A stretch of DNA of 64,000 nucleotides from Terrirhizobium terrae (GCF_030323265.1 NZ_CP104990.1:186001-250000), one strand, 5' to 3'. Shown: positions 1 through 9,257, counted from the first letter of the stretch. Notes: a model not told the origin generated them from the sequence alone. Made by a program: numbers and translations.

Positions 1-54
1 GGCCGTTTCGTCCGTCCTCCCATCAGTCTCGCAATCCAGGAACATGCCGCATGA
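1..54 (+). CDS. C-terminal tail of an upstream gene (partial)
   Basis: Frame 1 is open from the window edge to a TGA at 52-54, which overlaps the ATG of the next gene as ATGA. Only 17 residues are visible (ending IQEHAA), so no family can be named. The ATGA overlap is the usual sign of translational coupling and is the main reason for calling it. A 54-base open frame could be chance. Confidence 0.4.
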   Translation, partial: GRFVRPPISLAIQEHAA

Positions 55-1301
55 CATCGAATATCGCCGTCAACGCCGATCGGATCGCAACCGATATCGA
101 CGCGCTTGCGGCAATCACCGAGCCCGACCGGCCCTGGACCCGGCGTGCCTTCACCCCGATGTTTCTGCGCGGCCGTGACTATGCGGAAAAGATCTTTCGC
201 GAGGCAGGACTTGAGACCCGCATCGATGCCGCCGGCAACCTGATCGGGCGTCGCAAGGGCAAGGCCGAAGGCAAGGGCACGCTGATGCTCGGCTCCCATA
301 CCGATACGGTCCCGAATGGCGGACGCTTCGACGGCATTGCCGGCGTCATCGCCGCGCTCGAAGTGGCACGCGCCCTGAGTGACGCCGGCATCGAACTGGA
401 GCATGATCTGGAAATCGTCGATTTCCTCGCCGAGGAAGTGTCTATCTTCGGCGTCTCCTGCATCGGCAGCCGCGGCATGACAGGGGTCAGGCCGCAGGAA
501 TGGCTGGAGCGCACGGCCGATACGGACGACGGCAATATCGACCTCGCCGAAGGCATTCGCAGGGTCGGCGGCGATCCGGCCGATGCCGGTGGCCGCACCG
601 ATATCAAGGCCTTCCTCGAACTGCATATCGAGCAGGGCACGGTGCTGGAGCGCGAGAAGATCGATATCGGCATTGTCGGCGCGATCACCGGCATTTCCCG
701 CTACGAAATCCTCATCGAGGGCCGCGCGGATCACGCCGGCACGACCCCGATGAATGCGCGTTACGATGCGCTGAGCGCTGCCTCGCTGGTCGTGCTCGGC
801 ATCGAACGCATCGCGCGTGAACTGGCCGCCGGACCGAGCTATTTCGCCGGCACCGTCGGCGAATTCTCGATGGAGCCGAATGCGGCCAACGTCATTCCTT
901 CCCATGTCCGCATGCTGATCGACGCCCGCGCCGTCGAGCCCGCCGTGATGGAGAGTTTTGTCACGCAGCTTTCCGAGCTTTGCGCCGAGACCGCCACCGC
1001 GCGCCAAGTGACGATCGCCGAACCGCGCCGGGTCTCCAATGCCGCGCCGACGCCGATGTCTGAGATGATGACCGATCTTCTGGCGTCAAGTGCCGCGCGC
1101 ATCGGTGCCACCAGCCGACCGATGGTGTCCGGCGCAGGTCACGACGCGGCCTTCCTCTCCAAGGTCGCCCCTGCTGCGATGATCTTCATCGCCAGCAAGG
1201 ATGGTCGCAGCCACGCCGCGGAAGAGTGGTCGGAAAACGATGCCATCACGCTCGGCGCCGCGGTACTCTACGAAGCCGTTCTCGAACTCGACAGGAAATA
1301 G
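51..1301 (+). CDS. M20-family Zn amidase (N-carbamoyl-amino acid hydrolase / allantoate amidohydrolase-like)
   Basis: Predicted cytoplasmic binuclear zinc hydrolase that cleaves a carbamoyl or ureido group from an N-carbamoyl amino acid or similar ureide. Metal-site motifs are visible: SHTDTVPNGG near residue 83, FDGIAG near 94, FLAEEVSIFGVSC near 128, ELHIEQG near 192 and GHDAAFLSK near 363. The 416-residue length fits the HyuC/AllC group. It is intact and begins at an ATG overlapping a possible upstream stop. It is followed 12 bases later by a DUF917 gene and then a urocanase-like gene. That context suggests the last step of a pathway that opens a hydantoin-like ring to an N-carbamoyl amino acid. 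The exact substrate (carbamoyl-glutamate, allantoate or other) cannot be told from sequence alone. Confidence 0.85.
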   Translation: MTSNIAVNADRIATDIDALAAITEPDRPWTRRAFTPMFLRGRDYAEKIFREAGLETRIDAAGNLIGRRKGKAEGKGTLMLGSHTDTVPNGGRFDGIAGVIAALEVARALSDAGIELEHDLEIVDFLAEEVSIFGVSCIGSRGMTGVRPQEWLERTADTDDGNIDLAEGIRRVGGDPADAGGRTDIKAFLELHIEQGTVLEREKIDIGIVGAITGISRYEILIEGRADHAGTTPMNARYDALSAASLVVLGIERIARELAAGPSYFAGTVGEFSMEPNAANVIPSHVRMLIDARAVEPAVMESFVTQLSELCAETATARQVTIAEPRRVSNAAPTPMSEMMTDLLASSAARIGATSRPMVSGAGHDAAFLSKVAPAAMIFIASKDGRSHAAEEWSENDAITLGAAVLYEAVLELDRK

Positions 1302-1313
1302 GGAGATAGCAAG

Positions 1314-2400
1314 ATGGGCCGCATATTGACGGAAAAGGATGTCGAGGCTGCGGTCCGCGGGGTTCGGTCTATGCCGCGGGCGGCGGCGGATGGTCGGATC
1401 ACGGGCGCATGCTGGGCTATGCCGCCGTCTCGATCGGCAAGCCGGAGCTGATCTCCATCGACGAACTCGAAGACAATGATTGGGTCGCCACCGCCGCGGC
1501 GATCGGCGCCCCGGCCTCGACCACCGCCTGGGAAATGCAGGGCATCGATTACGTCAAGGCGGTCCAGCTGCTGCAGGATGCGCTCGGCGAAAAGGTCTCG
1601 GCGCTGATGATCGGCCAGAACGGAAAATCCTCTACGCTGAACGGCTGGCTGCCGTCGGCCATCCTCGGCACCAAGGTGCTGGATGCCGTGGGCGACGTCC
1701 GCGCCCACCCGACCGGCGACATGGGCTCGATCGGCATGGCCAATTCCCTGAACAGATGATCCAGACCGCCGTCGGCGGCAACCGTGCTGAAAACCGCTAT
1801 ATCGAACTCGTCGTGCGCGGCGCAACCGCCAAGGTCTCGCCGGTCCTGCGCACGGCCTCGGACATGTCCGGCGGCTTCATCGCCTCCTGCCGCAATCCAC
1901 TGCGCGCCTCTTACGTCCGCCAGAACGCAGCCCTCGGCGGCATCAGCCTAGCACTCAAGCTTGGCGAGGCGATCATCGAGGCGGACAAAAAGGGCGGCCA
2001 CGCGATCATCGACGCGATCGTCAAGACGACCGGCGGCACGATCATCGGTGAGGGCCATGTCACGGACAAATCAGTGGTCTACACGAAGGAAGCCTTCGAT
2101 ATTGGCACGATCACGCTTGGCAGCGGCGACAGCGCCGTGAAGCTGCATGTGATGAACGAATACATGGCGGTGGACGGTGCTGACGGAAAGCGCTTGGCGA
2201 CTTTCCCCGACATCATCGCGACGCTATCGGCTGAGGGCGAGCCGATGAGCGTCGGCCAACTGGAGGTCGGCATGGCCGTCTTCCTGCTGCATGTGCCGAA
2301 GACGATCATTCCGCTGTCGTCGAGCGTCAAGGATCCGTCGGTTTATCCGGTCGTCGAGAAGGCGCTGGGTATCAGCATCGCGGATTATGCGCTGGGGTAG
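1314..2400 (+). CDS. DUF917 family protein, two frameshifts
   Basis: Joined reading of about 360 residues starting MGRILTEKDVEAAVRG, preceded by GGGAGATAGCAAG. The frame breaks near 1361 (a G run one base short, RGGSVYAAGGGGWSDHGR restored) and near 1747 (CCC where CCCC restores ANSPEQMIQT). The rest runs open to TAG at 2400. DUF917 proteins often lie beside hydantoinase/oxoprolinase-type genes; their reaction is poorly defined. Visible features are the glycine-rich N-terminal loop, the GDMGSIGMANS segment and a C-terminal domain ending SIADYALG. The neighbours, an M20 amidase upstream and a urocanase-like enzyme downstream, suggest a role on a cyclic ureide or thio-ureide intermediate. Both breaks look like sequencing errors, because sequence identity to the family continues across them. 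Confidence 0.75.
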
Positions 2401-2406
2401 CGGTAG

Positions 2407-2757
2407 ATGAAGCCTACACGCGTAACCATAGCAGAATCCGGTAGGTTACTGATTGAGTTGGGTTCTCTATCCGAAGCTCCCCGATTTTCATCGCTAGGAT
2501 TCAATAGGAACGAAAGTGAACATTACAAACATCTGAACCTCTTTGAGTTCAGATCACATGAGAAGAATTGCGTGTTTCGTATGTGTGAAACTCTTCGAGA
2601 CATTGGCATCCCCTTTTCAACTCATCGAACCGGCGGCGCTGATTATTTTATCGAGGTCTTTCGTGAGAGGGGCCATTTGACCGGCAAGTTCAAGCGCATG
2701 AATTTCTTTGACAATGATTTCGATGATGAAGCTCCGTTCGTCATCGAAGAATTCTGA
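2407..2757 (+). CDS. hypothetical protein, lower GC than neighbours
   Basis: A 116-residue ORF of no family I recognise. It begins 7 bases after the DUF917 stop and ends 11 bases before the urocanase-like start, so it sits inside the operon. It is acidic at the C-terminus (DNDFDDEAPFVIEEF), has several aromatic residues and no membrane segment. Its base composition is clearly more AT-rich than the flanking genes, and it uses codons rare in them (for example TTA, ATA, AGG), which points to separate acquisition. It may be an immunity-like or accessory protein, but nothing in the sequence shows a function. Confidence 0.6.
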   Translation: MKPTRVTIAESGRLLIELGSLSEAPRFSSLGFNRNESEHYKHLNLFEFRSHEKNCVFRMCETLRDIGIPFSTHRTGGADYFIEVFRERGHLTGKFKRMNFFDNDFDDEAPFVIEEF

Positions 2758-2768
2758 TGGAGTAGATC

Positions 2769-4430
2769 ATGCCGAAGCCGAACCCGCGCCATCCGAAATT
2801 CCCGATCCCCGGCGGTTCAGACCTGCGCGCGAGAGGCTGGCGTCAGGAGGCACTGCTGCGGCTTCTGGAAAACGTCCTGTCGGTCGGCGAGGATCCGGAC
2901 AATCTCATCGTCTATGCCGCGCTCGGCAAGGCGGCGCGCAATTGGGCGGCACATGACGCGATCGTCAAGGCGCTGAAGGAGATGGACGAAGATCAGACGC
3001 TGATCATCCAGTCCGGCAAGCCGGTGGGCCTTCTGAAAACCCATGCCAAGGCGCCGCTCGTCATCATGGCTAATTGCAACATCGTCGGCCAATGGGCGAA
3101 GGCGGAATATTTCTACGACCTGCAGGACAAGGGGCTGATCTGCTGGGGCGGGCTGACGGCTGGCGCCTGGCAATATATCGGCAGCCAGGGTGTCATCCAG
3201 GGCACCTACGAGATCTTCATGCGCATCGCCGAAAAGCGTTTCGGCGGCACGCTGGCCGGCCGCTTCGTGCTGACCGCCGGTCTCGGCGGCATGGGCGGGG
3301 CACAGCCGCTCGCCGGCCGAATGGCGGGGGCCGCGATCCTGGTGGTCGATATCGATCCCGACCGGGTCGAAAAGCGAAAGCAGATCGGCTTCCTCGACGA
3401 GGTGGCGCCCGATCTCGATGCCGCGCTCGCGATGATCGACGCGGCGGTGAAGGAGAAGCGAGCCGTTTCCATCGGCCTCGTCGGCAATGCCGCCGATATC
3501 TATCCGCAGATCGTCAGGCGCGGCATCGTGCCGGATGTCGTCTCGGACCAGACCTCGGCGCATGATCTCGTCTACGGTTATGTGCCGAAGGGCATGAGCC
3601 TCGAAGAAGTCCGCCGGCTGCGAAAAGAGGGGCAGGGGCAGTTGATGGCGGCGAGCCGCGCCTCGATCGCAGACCACGTCCGCGCAATGCTCACCCTGCA
3701 GGAAGAAGGCGCGGAAGTCTTCGACAACGGCAATCTCATCCGTACCCAGGCCAAACAGGGCGGCATCGAGAACGCCTTCGATATCCCGATCTTCACCGAG
3801 GCCTATCTGCGACCGCTGTTCTGCCAGGCGATCGGCCCGTTCCGCTGGATGGCGCTCTCGGGCGAGGAGAGCGATATCGCCCGGATCGACGATCTGGTTC
3901 TGGAGCTTTTCCCGGACAATCACATCGTCACCAACTGGATCCGGCTGGCGCGGGAGAACGTGCCCTTCGAAGGCCTGCCGGCGCGCATCGCCTGGCTCGG
4001 CCATGGCGAGCGGACAAAGCTGGCGCTGGCGGTCAACGATCTGGTGGCGAATGGCGAGCTGAAAGGCCCGGTCGCCTTCTCCCGCGACCATCTCGATGCC
4101 GGCGCCATGGCGCATCCCAACATCATGACCGAGAACATGAAGGACGGCTCGGACGCGATCGCCGACTGGCCGCTGATCAATGCCATGACGCTCTGCTCGT
4201 CACAGGCCGATCTCGTCGTCATCCATTCGGGCGGTGGCGGTTATGCCGGCTACATGACGAGCGCCGGGGTCACTATCGTCGCCGACGGCACGGAGGCTGC
4301 GGCCGAGCGGCTCGACATGGCGATCACCAACGACACCTCGCTTGGCATCATCCGCTATGCGGATGCCGGCTATGACGAGGCGGAGAAAGCCGCGGAGCGC
4401 GGCGACGTCCCGCATATACGGCTGGGCTGA
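2769..4430 (+). CDS. urocanase-family hydratase, divergent
   Basis: 553 residues, full length for the urocanate hydratase family. The NAD-binding segment LTAGLGGMGGAQP lies at 168-180, with GSQGVIQGTYE at 138-148 and QSGKPVG near 81. The family normally adds water to urocanate (4-imidazolone-5-propanoate as product) using NAD as electrophile. Regions around the active site differ from canonical HutU as I remember it: canonical HHGGGVGMG is HSGGGGYAG here, and canonical GSVASP is GAMAHP. No hutH, hutI or hutG lies nearby; the partners are DUF917 and an M20 amidase. I therefore prefer a related substrate, such as thiourocanate from ergothioneine or another imidazole acrylate, over histidine utilisation. 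Automated annotation would probably call it hutU. Confidence 0.8.
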   Translation: MPKPNPRHPKFPIPGGSDLRARGWRQEALLRLLENVLSVGEDPDNLIVYAALGKAARNWAAHDAIVKALKEMDEDQTLIIQSGKPVGLLKTHAKAPLVIMANCNIVGQWAKAEYFYDLQDKGLICWGGLTAGAWQYIGSQGVIQGTYEIFMRIAEKRFGGTLAGRFVLTAGLGGMGGAQPLAGRMAGAAILVVDIDPDRVEKRKQIGFLDEVAPDLDAALAMIDAAVKEKRAVSIGLVGNAADIYPQIVRRGIVPDVVSDQTSAHDLVYGYVPKGMSLEEVRRLRKEGQGQLMAASRASIADHVRAMLTLQEEGAEVFDNGNLIRTQAKQGGIENAFDIPIFTEAYLRPLFCQAIGPFRWMALSGEESDIARIDDLVLELFPDNHIVTNWIRLARENVPFEGLPARIAWLGHGERTKLALAVNDLVANGELKGPVAFSRDHLDAGAMAHPNIMTENMKDGSDAIADWPLINAMTLCSSQADLVVIHSGGGGYAGYMTSAGVTIVADGTEAAAERLDMAITNDTSLGIIRYADAGYDEAEKAAERGDVPHIRLG

Positions 4431-4440
4431 GGCCCAGCCG
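4419..4440. terminator. hairpin between convergent genes
   Basis: Perfect 9-bp inverted repeat CGGCTGGGC / GCCCAGCCG with a 4-base loop, overlapping the stop codon of the urocanase-like gene and 15 bases from the psuG stop on the other strand. There is no T tract on either side, so termination is inferred only from position. Confidence 0.4.
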
Positions 4441-4454
4441 TAGGCGTCGGGAGG

Positions 4455-5376
4455 TCAGGCCTTCTTCAGGGCGGAATAGGCGACGGCCATCTTGGCGGCC
4501 AGCGTCGCGTTGTTCTTCACCAGCTCGATATTGGACTTCAGGCTCTCGCCCCTGGAAAGCTCGTTGATGCGGGCGAGCAGGAAGGGCGTCAGTTCCTTGC
4601 GGCCGATGCCGCGCTCGTCCGCCTCGCGCACCGCGTCGGCAATCGTGCCGTCGATGAATTCCGGCGTCAGTGCCGCGGCTTCCGGGATCGGGTTGGCGAT
4701 CAGCAGGCCGGTGCCGGTTCCGAGTTGGTGGTGCAGCCACATCGCCTTGGCGATCTCGGCGGCGCTGTCCAGCTTGTGGTCGGCCTTGTAGCCGCTCTTG
4801 CGCGTGAAGAAGGCCGGAAAATCCTCGGTGCCGTAAGCGATGACCGGCACGCGCTGGGTTTCCAGATATTCGAGCGTCTTGGCGATATCGAGGATCGACT
4901 TCACGCCGGCGCAGACGACCGCTGTCTTCGTGCGGCCGAGTTCGGTCAGGTCGGCGGAAATGTCGAAAGTCTGCTCGGCACCGCGATGCACGCCGCCGAC
5001 GCCGCCGGTCGCGAAAATGTCGATGCCGGCGAGATCGGCAAGCAGCATGGTGGCCGACACCGTCGTGCCGGCCGTCTGGCCGCGCACCATGGCAACGGCG
5101 AGGTCACGGCCGGAGGCCTTCACGACGTTTTTCGCCTGAGCAAGCGTTTCCAGTTCCTCCGGGTCGAGGCCGGCGCGCAGCTCGCCGTCGATGACGGCGA
5201 TCGTCGCGGGCACGGCACCGTTTGCGCGCACTACGGCCTCGACGGCCTTTGCCGTTTCGAGGTTCGCCGGATAGGGCATGCCGTGGGTGATGATCGTCGA
5301 TTCCAGCGCGACGACCGGGCCGCCCTTGGCGACGGCATCGGCGACTTCCTTGTTGAGCTTCGGCTTCAAGAGCTGC
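4455..5376 (-). CDS. psuG: pseudouridine-5'-phosphate glycosidase
   Basis: About 307 residues, the usual PsuG/IndA length. It splits pseudouridine 5'-phosphate into ribose 5-phosphate and uracil. Family signatures include GPVVALESTIITHGMPYP near residue 20, the GGVGGVHRGAE loop and the central LTPFLLARINELS segment near the C-terminus. I chose the ATG at 5376 (MQLLKPK) because AAAGGAC lies about 8-10 bases upstream; an in-frame ATG at 5384 is too close to that site. It lies 16 bases downstream of the PfkB kinase on the same strand, the standard psuK-psuG pairing. Confidence 0.9.
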
Positions 5377-5392
5377 ATGTCGGCATGTCCTT

Positions 5393-6504
5393 TCAAGATT
5401 TGAGCCTGTGCCGATGTTCCTCGAGGAACGCGGCGGAGAGGCCGGGATGCACACTCGATGCGCATTCCGTTGTCAGTGTGGCAGCGAGCGCGCCTGTGCG
5501 CGCCGCATCAAAAATGTCGTCGCCTTCGAGAAGGCGGTGAAGTGTTGCTGCGATCATCGCGTCGCCGGCTCCGGTCATGTCGACGGGCGTTGCCTTGACC
5601 GCCTCGATGAAGGTCTCGGTTTCAGATCCTGCAACGGCCATGCCCCGGGCCCCGGCGCTGACGACGGCCATTGCCGCGCCTGTCTGCTGCAGCGCGAGCG
5701 CCGCCTGCCGAGCGCCATCCGGCGTATGCTCGTTCGAGAGACCAAGAATGGCATTCGCCTCGTCGATATTCATGAACAGAAGGTCGATGCCGGCGAGATC
5801 CTTCGGCAGGCGCGCCGCCTTGTGGGTGGAGACCGCGTCGATCGCGAGCCTGCAGGATGCAGATCTGCACTTGGTGATCAGCGTCGAAAGCGCATCGGCC
5901 GAAAGATTGCAGTCGGCAAACACCCAGCCGGCGGAAGCCAGATGCGGCCAGGCGCGCTCGATGTGGTCGGGCTGGAACAGGTCGAAAATGCTCATGTCGG
6001 CAATGCCGAGCACAAGATCGCCAGCGGCATCGAGGATTGCCGCATATTCTGCCGTCGGGCGCTCGTTCGTCGTCACCACCTGGCTGACATCGATGCCGAT
6101 CTCGCGCATGTATTTGAGAAGCGCGTGCCCGCCATCATCGTCACCGACGATCGAGATGAAGCCGGTGGAAGACCCGAGCCGGGCAAGGTTTTCCGCGACA
6201 TTGCGGGCGACGCCACCGAGGCTGCGGGTGCTGTCGACCGGATTGGAGGTCTCCAGCACGATCTTCGCCCGCGCGTGATACTTGCGGTCGAGAACCGCGC
6301 CGCCGATGCAGACCGCCCGTGCTTCCGAGGCCAGCAGATAGCCGCGCCCGAGAATGTGCCCCTTGTTCATCAGCTGGACGATATGCGCCGCCACCGTCGA
6401 TCGCGCGAGGCCGAGCGCATCGGCGATTTCCTGCTGCCCGACAAAGGGGTTTTCCTGATCAGCGCCAGGACGGCGCTTTCCTGCGGTGCAAGCGGCTGGT
6501 TCAT
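5393..6504 (-). CDS. psuK: HTH-fused PfkB sugar kinase (pseudouridine kinase), one frameshift
   Basis: Joined product of about 370 residues. The first 60 or so form a winged-helix module (NPFVGQQEIADALGLARSTVAAHIVQLMNKGHI), followed by a PfkB kinase domain starting near AVCIGGAVLDRK and ending with the ATP/catalytic motif DMTGAGDAMIA. It should phosphorylate pseudouridine for PsuG. The frame breaks near 6450, where an A run is one base short; restoring it joins MNQPLAPQESAVLALIRK to NPFVGQQ. The start at 6504 has GAGG 8 bases upstream. The fused DNA-binding module suggests self-regulation, and a 9-bp inverted repeat lies just upstream at 6592-6622. Confidence 0.85.
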
Positions 6505-6552
6505 CGCATGGGCCTCGGCATGTCTTATCAGTGACATGCGCAGAAACGAAAT

Positions 6553-6580
6553 CGGAGCGGAAGGCATTGCCTCCGCTCCG
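6553..6580 (-). terminator. probable gnd terminator
   Basis: Inverted repeat CGGAGCGGAAGGC / GCCTCCGCTCCG with one bulged base. On the minus strand it lies about 65 bases after the gnd stop and is followed by the T-rich ATTTCGTTTCT. It would separate gnd transcription from psuKG. Confidence 0.5.
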
Positions 6581-6591
6581 GTTATTCATGC

Positions 6592-6622
6592 AAACATCTG
6601 ACTATCGTGTCAACAGATGTTT
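6592..6622. promoter_or_regulatory. inverted repeat upstream of psuK, candidate operator
   Basis: Perfect 9-bp arms AAACATCTG / CAGATGTTT separated by 13 bases, 88 bases upstream of the psuK start. The spacing (about two helical turns between half-site centres) suits a dimeric winged-helix protein. The likeliest ligand is the HTH domain fused to PsuK, by inference only. Confidence 0.5.
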
Positions 6623-6644
6623 ATACAAGCGCCACTGCTAGGCG

Positions 6645-7643
6645 TCACTTGTTGTGCGGCTTCTCGACGTGACCGCCGAAAGCCTTGCGCATCGCAGACA
6701 GCATCTTGTTGGCATAGTCGGCATTGCCCTGGCTGTCGAAGCGGCTGAATACGGCTGCGGAGAGAACCGGAACCGGAACGCCCATGTCGATCGCCGCCTT
6801 CATCGTCCAGCGGCCTTCGCCGGAATCCGAAACGCGTCCGCTGAATGCGCTAAGCGACGGGTCGCCCTTCAGCGCATCGGCAGTGAGGTCGAGCAGCCAG
6901 GAGCCGACGACGCTGCCGTGCCGCCAGACTTCGCTGATCGCCTCGATATCCATGTCGAACTGGTAATACTGCTTGTCCGGCAGCGGCGTGGTTTCGGCAT
7001 CGGCCTCGCGATGGCTGTGGCCGGCATTGGCCTGTTTCAGCACGTTGAAGCCTTCGGCATATGCCTGCATCATGCCGTATTCGATGCCGTTATGGACCAT
7101 CTTGACGAAGTGGCCGGCGCCGCTCGGGCCGCAATGCAGGTAGCCGCGCTCGGCCGGGCGAAGCGAAGGATCCAGATCTGCTCCCGGCGCCAGGGCCGCG
7201 AAGATCGGGTCGAGCGTCTGGACGGCCTTGTCCGGTCCGCCGATCATCAGGCAGAAGCCGCGCTCCAGGCCCCAGACACCGCCGCTCGTGCCGACGTCGA
7301 CATAGGAAATGCCTTTTTCGGAAAGCTTGGCGCTCTGGTCGACCGCTTCGCGATAGTTGGAATTGCCGCCGTCGATGATGATGTCGCCTGGTTCCATGAA
7401 GGTGGCGAGCTGGTCGACGATGGCTGGCGTGATCGCTGCCGGCAGCATCACCCAGACGGCGCGCGGGGGCGTAAGCTTCTCAAGGAACTGTTCGACGGAC
7501 GAAATGCCGGTCGCGCCTTCGCCGACCAGCGTCTGAACGGCTGCCGGGTTGACGTCGTAGACGATGCATTCATGGCCGGCGCGCATCAGGCGTCGCACCA
7601 TATTGCCGCCCATGCGGCCAAGTCCCATCATTCCGATCTGCAT
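6645..7643 (-). CDS. gnd: 6-phosphogluconate dehydrogenase, short (YqeC/GndA) type
   Basis: 332 residues. It oxidatively decarboxylates 6-phosphogluconate to ribulose 5-phosphate. The N-terminal Rossmann motif is GLGRMGGNMVRR (residues 7-18), followed by DIIIDGGNSNY, GTSGGVWGLERG and the substrate/catalytic segment GPSGAGHFVKMVHNGIEYG near 180. The length matches the short, often NAD-preferring class rather than the 470-residue Gnd. It is intact, lies 135 bases downstream of anmK on the same strand, and has a palindrome (7714-7725) in that gap. Confidence 0.9.
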   Translation of the reverse strand: MQIGMMGLGRMGGNMVRRLMRAGHECIVYDVNPAAVQTLVGEGATGISSVEQFLEKLTPPRAVWVMLPAAITPAIVDQLATFMEPGDIIIDGGNSNYREAVDQSAKLSEKGISYVDVGTSGGVWGLERGFCLMIGGPDKAVQTLDPIFAALAPGADLDPSLRPAERGYLHCGPSGAGHFVKMVHNGIEYGMMQAYAEGFNVLKQANAGHSHREADAETTPLPDKQYYQFDMDIEAISEVWRHGSVVGSWLLDLTADALKGDPSLSAFSGRVSDSGEGRWTMKAAIDMGVPVPVLSAAVFSRFDSQGNADYANKMLSAMRKAFGGHVEKPHNK

Positions 7644-7713
7644 GTGTAAGCCTCTCGATGCAGTTTTAGAGTCGGCAGGACACTAGGGCGATGTGTCGCA
7701 GGTCTCAAGTTTT

Positions 7714-7725
7714 TAAATCGATTTA
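7714..7725. promoter_or_regulatory. TAAATCGATTTA palindrome upstream of gnd
   Basis: Perfect 12-bp palindrome with a central CG, 71 bases upstream of the gnd ATG in an AT-rich stretch. The pattern resembles LacI-family operators. No cognate regulator gene is adjacent. Confidence 0.45.
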
Positions 7726-7778
7726 CTTTTTTGTGGTGCGATGCAGTCGCGATTGTCACAGAAATATGACGAAAAATA

Positions 7779-8897
7779 TCAAGGTTTTGCCAGCCGGCCG
7801 CCGGTCTGAGCTTTCGGAACGCCGGTCGTGGTCGGAAAGCTGATTGGCAATCCGCGCGCCGCGCGGACGGCAAGAAACGCAAAACACTCGGCTTCCACGG
7901 CATCGCCGCGCCATCCGAACCTGTCGGCGGAGACTGCCTTCACCCGCGCCCGATCTTCCAGCATCGCCATGATCGTCGGGTTATGTCGCCCGCCGCCGCT
8001 GACGATCAGCTGTTTCGGCCGCCGGGGCAGGAGATCCAGCGCCTTGCCGACGGCGGAGGCTGTGAAGGCGGAGAGCGTAGCGGCACCATCGGTCGCATTA
8101 AGCCCATCCGCCATGGCCGCAGTGAAATCGAACCGGTCGAGCGACTTGGGGTAGGGCGCCGCCAGATAGGGATGCTGCAGCAAGCGTTCGAGCCTCTCTT
8201 CGTCGACCGTGCCTGAGGCGCCGAGCGCGCCGTCGCGGTCCATCTCGCCGAGGCCCAGCCCTTTGATGAAGTCGTTGAGCGGCGCATTGGCAGGGCCCGT
8301 GTCGAAGGCGACGAGCAGATCCTCGCCGTCCCACCATGTGATATTGCCGACGCCGCCGAGATTGAGGATGGCGCTGTCGCCGCTCCGGTCGACGCCGCGC
8401 AAAAGCGCCGTGTGATAGATCGCGGCAAGCGGCGCGCCCTGTCCGCCAGCCCGGACATCGGCGGTCCGGAAATCATAGGCAACATCGGTGCCGACTATCC
8501 TGGCCATTAACTGCCCGTCGCCGAGCTGGCGCGTATCGCCCAGGCGATCCTTTGTCGGTGCGCGGTGAAGCACCGTCTGTCCGTGGAAGCCGACGATGCC
8601 GACATCCTTCATCGACAACCCGGCACTCGCCACAAGATCCTGCACTGCCTTCGACTGGGCGCGGGTCAAGGCCTCTTCCGCCTGTGCGAAGATCGCTGGC
8701 TCCGGTCCGTCGAAATTCCACAGACGGGCCTGTCGAAGAGCTTCCTCCAACATCCTCAAGGTCTCGGTCGAATACGGGGCGAGCGTATAGGCGCCGAAGG
8801 TTTCCACGCTTTCGCCGTCGGTCTTGATGAGGGCAACATCGATATTGCCGTCCAGCACCGTTCCCGTCATCAGGCCGACCGCCCAGATTGGCTCCAT
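7779..8897 (-). CDS. anmK: anhydro-N-acetylmuramic acid kinase
   Basis: 372 residues, full length. It phosphorylates and opens 1,6-anhydro-MurNAc to MurNAc 6-phosphate in peptidoglycan recycling. The N-terminal phosphate-binding motif is [12 protein letters not shown] (residues 12-23), followed by GFHGQTV near 100, the [11 protein letters not shown] loop and the ATP-site motif SGGGRHNP near 300. It starts at the ATG at 8897 and is intact. It heads a minus-strand group with gnd. Being chromosomal in many rhizobia, its presence next to a repABC locus fits a chromid or large plasmid. Confidence 0.9.
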   Translation of the reverse strand: MEPIWAVGLMTGTVLDGNIDVALIKTDGESVETFGAYTLAPYSTETLRMLEEALRQARLWNFDGPEPAIFAQAEEALTRAQSKAVQDLVASAGLSMKDVGIVGFHGQTVLHRAPTKDRLGDTRQLGDGQLMARIVGTDVAYDFRTADVRAGGQGAPLAAIYHTALLRGVDRSGDSAILNLGGVGNITWWDGEDLLVAFDTGPANAPLNDFIKGLGLGEMDRDGALGASGTVDEERLERLLQHPYLAAPYPKSLDRFDFTAAMADGLNATDGAATLSAFTASAVGKALDLLPRRPKQLIVSGGGRHNPTIMAMLEDRARVKAVSADRFGWRGDAVEAECFAFLAVRAARGLPISFPTTTGVPKAQTGGRLAKP

Positions 8898-9257
8898 TTG
8901 CTGATCTCCACCTCAAGCCGCACCGAATCATATTTCCTCTTTATAATGGGAACGGCACGCTCGAGGCAGCGGAATGGGCATGAGTTTCGAATGCGCTTGT
9001 GTCAACGGAACGTAAATTTCGGTCCTTTTGGGCCTCGGAGCGCCATCAAGGCGCAAATGTGACAGAAATTTCTTGACGCGACTCAAGCTTACGTCCACCG
9101 TCCGTAACGGTTGCAGGCGATTATCTTGCTTTTTGGCGTAACCGGATCGCTCCGCTGTTAATTCGAGTTTGGAGCGTATGGCGCCTGCGAGATCGCTGTC
9201 TGTCAATGTCCCTTCGCATCCGCGGTCCATGGTGGTCACGGATACCAGGAGGGGCTG
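8898..9257. other. intergenic region upstream of repA
   Basis: 360 bases between divergent anmK and repA. It contains small dyads at 9072-9087 (CTTGA / TCAAG) and 9097-9111 (ACCGT / ACGGT), which could be part of the repA promoter/operator. I found no convincing gene and no clear rhizobial parS 16-mer here. Confidence 0.4.

Noticed and set aside
2817-4115. 432-codon open frame antisense to the urocanase-like gene
   Set aside because: High-GC third-position shadow of a real gene; composition is rich in Arg, His and Asp, with no motif and no ribosome binding site.
9061-9120. parS site for RepB near the repA promoter
   Set aside because: Only short imperfect dyads were found (CTTGA/TCAAG, ACCGT/ACGGT); nothing fits the 16-bp rhizobial parS pattern well enough.
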